DNA of 64,000 bases from Candidatus Faeciplasma pullistercoris (GTDB taxonomy: Bacteria; Bacillota; Clostridia; Oscillospirales; Ruminococcaceae): contig DVLL01000021.1 in NCBI GenBank assembly GCA_018715525.1, positions 1-64,000 of the forward strand, written 5' to 3'. The stretch's first letter is position 1. Each line of letters begins with the position of its first letter. The position numbers and the translations under genes are program-made. Below the pieces are notes generated by a model. That model ran no database searches. It saw only the letters and a program-made list of their open reading frames with translations, and was not told the DNA's origin. This document shows, in pieces, positions 59,405 to 64,000 of this stretch.

Positions 59405-60553
59405 GTGAAATCAGTTTCTTTGCTGGGCTCGACCGGCTCAATAGGCGTTCAATCGCTGGACATAATAAGAAAAAACGGGATGAGGGTGACCGCCCTTGCC
59501 GCCAAGTCAAATGCAGACAGGCTTATCGAGCAGGCTCTTGAGTTTAAGCCTAAGGCTGTATGTATTTATTGCAGCGATAAGGCAGATTATCTCAGGGATA
59601 AGCTGAGCGGAAGCGGAATTGGGGTTTTGTCAGGTATGGATGGACTGTGCGAGGCCGCCTGCATGGATGGCACAGACATTCTAATAAACTCGGTGGTAGG
59701 AATGGTTGGACTCCAGCCGACTCTTGCGGCGATAGATGCTGGAATTGACATTGCCTTAGCAAATAAGGAAACTCTTGTAACTGGCGGATGTATCGTAACA
59801 GAAGCGGCAAGATCAAAGGGAGTAAAGATATATCCGGTAGACAGCGAGCACTCAGCCATTTTCCAGTCCCTTCAGGGAAGCCGAAGACAGGATCTTCGCA
59901 AAATCATACTGACCGCTTCGGGAGGTCCGTTTTTCGGAAAAAAGAAGAGCGAGCTGTCAGAAATGACCGCTGCCGACGCTTTAAAGCACCCGACATGGAA
60001 CATGGGCGCAAAGATAACGATAGATTCTGCAACGCTTATGAACAAGGGTCTTGAATTTATAGAGGCAATGTGGCTGTTTGGAGTAAGCCCATCGGACATT
60101 GAGATAGTGATCCACCGTGAGAGCGTGATCCACTCTGCTGTTGAGTACGCCGACGGCTCGGTGATAGCTCAGCTCGGCGTTCCGGATATGCGAATACCGA
60201 TTCAGTATGCTCTTTTGTATCCGGCGAGAGTGGATTTCGGCGCAAAGAGACTGTCATTGACCGATTACGGATGCCTTAGCTTCTATAGGCCGGACTACGA
60301 TACCTTCGACTGCCTGACAGCCTGCATAAAAGCCGCCGGTCAGCCTGATACTACCGCAGCTGTCATTGCAAACGGCGCGAATGAGGAGGCTGTTCAGCAC
60401 TTCCTGAATGGCAGAATAAAGTTTTTGGATATAGGCAGACTGGTTACCGAGGCTATGGAGTCGGAGAAAATATGTGAAATCAATACACTGGACGATATTT
60501 TATCCGCTGATAGGTCGGCAAGAGAGTTTGTAAACCGCAGGCTGAGCACCTGA
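59405..60553 (+). CDS. dxr: 1-deoxy-D-xylulose-5-phosphate reductoisomerase
   Basis: 382 residues, GTG start after AAAGGA. GSTGSIGVQSLDII is the NADPH-binding start, NKETLVTGG, PVDSEHSAIFQ (metal-binding D and E) and TWNMGAKITIDSATLMNKG follow. It makes 2-C-methyl-D-erythritol-4-phosphate, the committed step of the non-mevalonate isoprenoid pathway. With ispG two genes on, it shows that the organism uses that pathway. Confidence 0.96.
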   Translation: MKSVSLLGSTGSIGVQSLDIIRKNGMRVTALAAKSNADRLIEQALEFKPKAVCIYCSDKADYLRDKLSGSGIGVLSGMDGLCEAACMDGTDILINSVVGMVGLQPTLAAIDAGIDIALANKETLVTGGCIVTEAARSKGVKIYPVDSEHSAIFQSLQGSRRQDLRKIILTASGGPFFGKKKSELSEMTAADALKHPTWNMGAKITIDSATLMNKGLEFIEAMWLFGVSPSDIEIVIHRESVIHSAVEYADGSVIAQLGVPDMRIPIQYALLYPARVDFGAKRLSLTDYGCLSFYRPDYDTFDCLTACIKAAGQPDTTAAVIANGANEEAVQHFLNGRIKFLDIGRLVTEAMESEKICEINTLDDILSADRSAREFVNRRLST

Positions 60554-60578
60554 GCAAAAGTTAGAAAGGATCACCGCT

Positions 60579-61634
60579 TTGACCATTTTGTATATTATCG
60601 TTGCGATTTTAGTATTCGGCATAATAATCATTATCCATGAGCTCGGGCACTTTACTGTCGCCAAGCTCTGCGGGATAAAGGTGAATGAATTTGCCATAGG
60701 CATGGGACCCAAGATAGTCTCGTGGGGCAAAAATGAGACGAAGTACTCTCTAAGAGCCCTTCCGATAGGCGGATATGTAGCCATGGAGGGCGAGGACGAC
60801 GACAGCTCTGACCCGAGAGCCTTCAGGCACAGAAAGGTGTGGCAGAGGCTTTTGGTAGTGCTTGCCGGAGCGTTTATGAACCTTGTTTTAGGGTTTGTAA
60901 TACTTGTCATCATTACCGCTACCTCCGACGCGATAGTGTCTACGACCGTAGCTCAGTTCTATGAGGAGGACGCGACATCCCATCTCACAGGGCTTGAGGT
61001 TGGAGATAAGATAGTCAGCGTAAACGGCATGAAAGTGTATACAGACACAGACATATCTTATCAGTTCCAGATTGATGAGGATATGAGCTTTGAGATGACC
61101 GTTATAAGAGACGGAGAGAAGGTCACTCTGCCCGATGTAAGGTTTGATTCTGTTGTTAACGAGGACGGCTCAAGGTCACTTGTGATAGATTTTATAGTAG
61201 TCGGTGAAAAGGTCACCCCCTTGTCGACTCTTAGCTACTCCGCGAGGAAGTTCGTCTCTGTCGCGAGGACGATATGGCTATCTCTTGCCGACCTTCTGCG
61301 TGGAAGATACTCGGTGAACGACCTTTCGGGACCTGTCGGCATAATATCAAAAATCGGAGATGTAGTTGGAACCACCGAGCAGGGAATAGCGTTTGGCGAG
61401 ATGCTCGCGAACCTTGGATCACTCATGGTATTCATAACTATAAATGTAGGCATATTCAATCTTCTGCCAATACCCGCTCTTGATGGAGCGAGGGCAGTAT
61501 TCCTGATAATAGAGGGAATAAGGAGAAAGCCGGTCAAGCCCGAGCACGAGGGAATGGTTCATCTTATCGGCATGGCTGCTCTGCTGCTTTTGATTGTTGT
61601 TGTAACTGTCAGCGATGTAATCAAGCTGCTTTAG
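60579..61634 (+). CDS. rseP: RseP-type site-2 protease with PDZ domain
   Basis: 351 residues, TTG start eight bases after AGAAAGGA. HELGH gives zinc ligands H20 and H24 with E21; a PDZ domain (about 125-195, LTGLEVGDKIVSVNGMKVYT) and the third-ligand region NLLPIPALDGARAVFL near residue 295 complete the family. It cleaves anti-sigma factors and signal peptide remnants inside the membrane. Its position between dxr and ispG is standard. Confidence 0.95.
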   Translation: MTILYIIVAILVFGIIIIIHELGHFTVAKLCGIKVNEFAIGMGPKIVSWGKNETKYSLRALPIGGYVAMEGEDDDSSDPRAFRHRKVWQRLLVVLAGAFMNLVLGFVILVIITATSDAIVSTTVAQFYEEDATSHLTGLEVGDKIVSVNGMKVYTDTDISYQFQIDEDMSFEMTVIRDGEKVTLPDVRFDSVVNEDGSRSLVIDFIVVGEKVTPLSTLSYSARKFVSVARTIWLSLADLLRGRYSVNDLSGPVGIISKIGDVVGTTEQGIAFGEMLANLGSLMVFITINVGIFNLLPIPALDGARAVFLIIEGIRRKPVKPEHEGMVHLIGMAALLLLIVVVTVSDVIKLL

Positions 61635-61658
61635 GCTCAGATAATCGGAGGACAAGAT

Positions 61659-62696
61659 ATGAAAAATGTCAAACCTGTAAAGATAGGTAACTTGACACTT
61701 GACGGCAAGCATATACATGTACAGTCTATGCTGAATGTACCTGCAAATGATATTCCGGGAAACGTCAGACAGGCAGTCGAGCTCGAGAAGGCTGGCTGTG
61801 AGATCATAAGGGTATCGATTCCTAACGAATCTGCGCTTGAACTTATACCGGCGATAAAAAAAGAGATAAGCGTGCCGTTGGTTGCTGACATTCACTTTGA
61901 TTACAGGCTTGCGTTAGGTTCTGTCGAACGGGGAATTGATAAGATAAGAATCAACCCCGGCAATATCGGAGACGATGAAAAGGTCAAGGCGGTGGCAGAC
62001 TGCTGCCGAGCGAGAGGGATACCGATACGAATAGGAGTCAACTCCGGCTCACTTGAAAAGGACATACTGAATAAATACGGCGCTCCGACGGCGGAGGCTC
62101 TGTGCGAGAGCGCGATGAGGCATGTCAGACTTCTTGAAAAGTTTGATTTTCCCGACATTGTTATATCCATCAAATCGTCGGATGTGCCGACTAACATATC
62201 AGCGTACCGGCTTATGCGTCAAATATGTGATTATCCCTTGCACCTCGGGGTCACTGAGGCAGGTACATATAACATGGGAATAATTAAGTCAAGCATAGGA
62301 ATAGGGTCTTTGCTGTGTGACGGAATAGGCGAAACGATAAGGGTCTCGCTTACTGACGACCCGGTAAAAGAGGTAGAGGCTGGTATAAACATACTCAAGG
62401 CGGTGGGAAAGCGGGGAGGAGTCAAGCTTGTTTCTTGCCCGACCTGCGGAAGAACTAAAATTGACCTAATCGGGTTGGCAAAAAGGATTGAGGCTGCTCT
62501 TGCGGGGGTCAATAAGGACATTACTGTCGCTGTCATGGGCTGTGTGGTAAACGGTCCCGGCGAGGCAAGGGAAGCGGATATAGGTCTTGCCGGCGGAGAC
62601 GGCTGTGCGGTTTTATTCAAAAAGGACAAGATTCTTGGAAAGTACCCTGAGGCAGAGGCGTTTGAGGCGCTTCTTGGGGAAATAGACAAGCTTTAA
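61659..62696 (+). CDS. ispG: (E)-4-hydroxy-3-methylbut-2-enyl-diphosphate synthase
   Basis: 345 residues. An N-terminal TIM-barrel (VQSMLNVPANDI.. DIHFDYRLAL.. IRINPGNIG) and a C-terminal iron-sulphur domain with cluster ligands C260, C263 (SCPTCGRT) and C295 (MGCVVNGPGEAREADIG). It converts the cyclic diphosphate MEcPP to HMBPP in the isoprenoid pathway. Length matches the short bacterial form. Confidence 0.96.
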   Translation: MKNVKPVKIGNLTLDGKHIHVQSMLNVPANDIPGNVRQAVELEKAGCEIIRVSIPNESALELIPAIKKEISVPLVADIHFDYRLALGSVERGIDKIRINPGNIGDDEKVKAVADCCRARGIPIRIGVNSGSLEKDILNKYGAPTAEALCESAMRHVRLLEKFDFPDIVISIKSSDVPTNISAYRLMRQICDYPLHLGVTEAGTYNMGIIKSSIGIGSLLCDGIGETIRVSLTDDPVKEVEAGINILKAVGKRGGVKLVSCPTCGRTKIDLIGLAKRIEAALAGVNKDITVAVMGCVVNGPGEAREADIGLAGGDGCAVLFKKDKILGKYPEAEAFEALLGEIDKL

Positions 62697-62709
62697 ATCG
62701 GAGGCTCAA

Positions 62710-64000
62710 ATGGCATTTCGGACAGTGGCTGAGTTTTTCAGCTCGTATGACAACATAATACCCGAGTCTTTGGCAGACGGTGAGATAACCCGTCTCGGAT
62801 TTTCAAAGGATTCCACCTCGATAGGCGTGGAGGTCAAGCTAAAGCGCATTGTCTCATTGGCGGATTTAAAGAGTTTTGCCGCCGGGCTAAAGGCCGCGCT
62901 CGGAGTGAACGACGCTTATATCCATCCTATATATGACAGCTCGCTGTTGAGCATCGACGCCATGCCCGTCGTTATCGACGAGCTAAAAAGACGCGCGCCT
63001 ATAAACGGTTTTATAGACAACGCGGAGTATGATATAACCGACTCGATTCTTAAAATCAATCTCAAAAACGGCGGCGCAGATTGTCTTAGGAGAGCGGGCA
63101 TTGAAACGCTTCTGCCAAAGATAATACACAAATGGTTCGGTGTAAGCCTAAGCGTAGAGCTTTGCGGGGTATTGACTGTTGACAGCGGAGAGCATGACAG
63201 CAAGCGCCTGTCAAGCCTTGACATGATGCCTGCCGCTCCTCAAGCGTCCCAGCCGCCAGCGCCAAAACATGAATCTTCGGGTGGCATCAATTATACAATT
63301 GAGCTTCCCATTCCGGGAATGCTTCCGGATGCCACTGTCATAATGGGCAGGGAGATATATGGCGTGAAAGAAGTAACCTCCTTAGATGAAGTATCGGAGG
63401 AAAGCGGCAGAGTAACGGTTGTCGGAGATGTTGTGAGCGTTGAGTCAAGAGCTACCAAGGACGGCAAGAGGATGATTATTTCTGTTATCCTGACCGATTA
63501 CCGAAGCTCGATAACGCTCAAAATAATAGAGCTTGTCAAGAAAGCTGAAGCTATACTCGAGGGAATAAAGGCTGGGAACACTGTTGTCGCGTCCGGAGAC
63601 ATAGTTTTTGACACCTATGACAAGGAAATCAACCTTAAGCCTAAGGACATAAGCCTTGTCAAGCGTGTTCCCAAGGTTGATGACGCACCTGTAAAAAGGG
63701 TGGAGCTCCACTGCCATACCAATATGTCCACAATGGACGGAATTACGCCCTCGGATCAGATAGTAAAGCAGGCGTACAAGTGGGGAATGAGCGCGATAGC
63801 GATAACAGACCACGGAGTCTGCCAGGGCTTTCCGGACGCTATGTACCAGGTGGATAAGATAAGGAAAGACGGCGGGAACTTCAAGGTGATATATGGTCTT
63901 GAAGCATATCAGGTCAATGATGAGACTAACATAGTTTTCGGACATGGCAAAAGGAAGCTGACAGACGAATTTATCGTCTTTGATCTTGAGACAACCGGAT
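62710..64000 (+). CDS. polC: DNA polymerase III PolC-type, N-terminal part
   Basis: The first 430 residues of a protein that runs off the window; PolC is normally about 1,400-1,450 residues. An N-terminal domain (about 1-190), a linker rich in Pro and Gln (AAPQASQPPAPK), an OB fold (about 220-325, VTVVGDVVSVESRATKDGKR) and the PHP domain from VELHCHTNMSTMDG (H334, H336) are followed by the start of the inserted DEDD exonuclease, FIVFDLETTG, at the edge. This order is unique to PolC, the main replicative polymerase of Firmicutes. GGAGG lies eight bases before the ATG. Confidence 0.96.
   Translation, partial: MAFRTVAEFFSSYDNIIPESLADGEITRLGFSKDSTSIGVEVKLKRIVSLADLKSFAAGLKAALGVNDAYIHPIYDSSLLSIDAMPVVIDELKRRAPINGFIDNAEYDITDSILKINLKNGGADCLRRAGIETLLPKIIHKWFGVSLSVELCGVLTVDSGEHDSKRLSSLDMMPAAPQASQPPAPKHESSGGINYTIELPIPGMLPDATVIMGREIYGVKEVTSLDEVSEESGRVTVVGDVVSVESRATKDGKRMIISVILTDYRSSITLKIIELVKKAEAILEGIKAGNTVVASGDIVFDTYDKEINLKPKDISLVKRVPKVDDAPVKRVELHCHTNMSTMDGITPSDQIVKQAYKWGMSAIAITDHGVCQGFPDAMYQVDKIRKDGGNFKVIYGLEAYQVNDETNIVFGHGKRKLTDEFIVFDLETTG

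Noticed and set aside
1-64000. CRISPR arrays, rRNA or tRNA genes
   Set aside because: No regularly spaced repeats and no tRNA T-arm or rRNA-like sequence were seen in any intergenic interval; gaps are short and accounted for.

Overview
The window is a bacterial chromosome segment that looks like a member of the Firmicutes/Clostridia, most likely a gut Oscillospirales (Ruminococcus-like) organism. The evidence is a Gram-positive PolC-type replicative polymerase, YceD-RpmF and Prp-L27 gene pairs, ECF vitamin transport modules, DUF5711/CvpA genes beside clpE, consensus sigma-A promoters, AGGAGG ribosome binding sites and many TTG/GTG starts. The organism assignment is an inference from gene content; no rRNA or tRNA gene was seen.

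Region 1 (1 to about 5,110) is an accessory island, or the right end of one, and is visibly more AT-rich than the rest. It holds the 3' end of a dUTPase gene, a small ORF interrupted by an in-frame amber codon, a large serine recombinase, and a 52-residue ORF. A 128 bp block of that 52-residue ORF is repeated exactly on the far side of a bacteriocin-type ABC exporter, so the exporter sits between perfect direct repeats. The exporter itself carries at its N-terminus what looks like the first ~35 residues of an adenylate-forming enzyme.

Region 2 (5,250 to about 32,070) is core chromosome, nearly all on the plus strand: TrkH/TrkA potassium uptake, an MFS carrier, an M50 protease, radical SAM and DUF2344 genes, rplS with a leader, tag, ruvCAB, glmM, the shared EcfA1-A2-T energising module followed by truA, DUF5711 and CvpA genes, clpE, the rplU-prp-rpmA-obg-mrnC ribosome assembly block, yebC, an ECF S component, prmA and a pseudouridine synthase.

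Region 3 (32,140 to 53,100) mixes envelope and central metabolism genes. A minus-strand cardiolipin synthase is divergent from a zinc-ribbon/kinase/PASTA protein that has lost its catalytic residues and is preceded by a long inverted repeat in its leader. Then come pfkA, a tetrahydrofolate riboswitch with folT, spoIIM-like and yesL-like membrane genes, pyridoxal kinase, trmL, a pgk-tpiA-gpmI operon, a GH43 lipoprotein, mtaB, an HPr-like protein without the PTS histidine, a DacF-like protein with all three active-site motifs altered, pgi, and yceD-rpmF. pfkA, pgk, tpiA, gpmI and pgi together give five glycolytic genes within 16 kb.

Region 4 (53,197 to 64,000) is a housekeeping run: der, plsY, gpsA, then pyrH-frr-uppS-cdsA-dxr-rseP-ispG-polC, linking ribosome recycling, isoprenoid/undecaprenyl and phospholipid synthesis; polC runs off the right edge.

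The best leads for new biology are the three degenerate catalytic proteins (pseudokinase, DacF-like, HPr-like), the structured leader of the pseudokinase, the repeat-flanked exporter with its fused N-terminus, and FolT with a coiled-coil tail.
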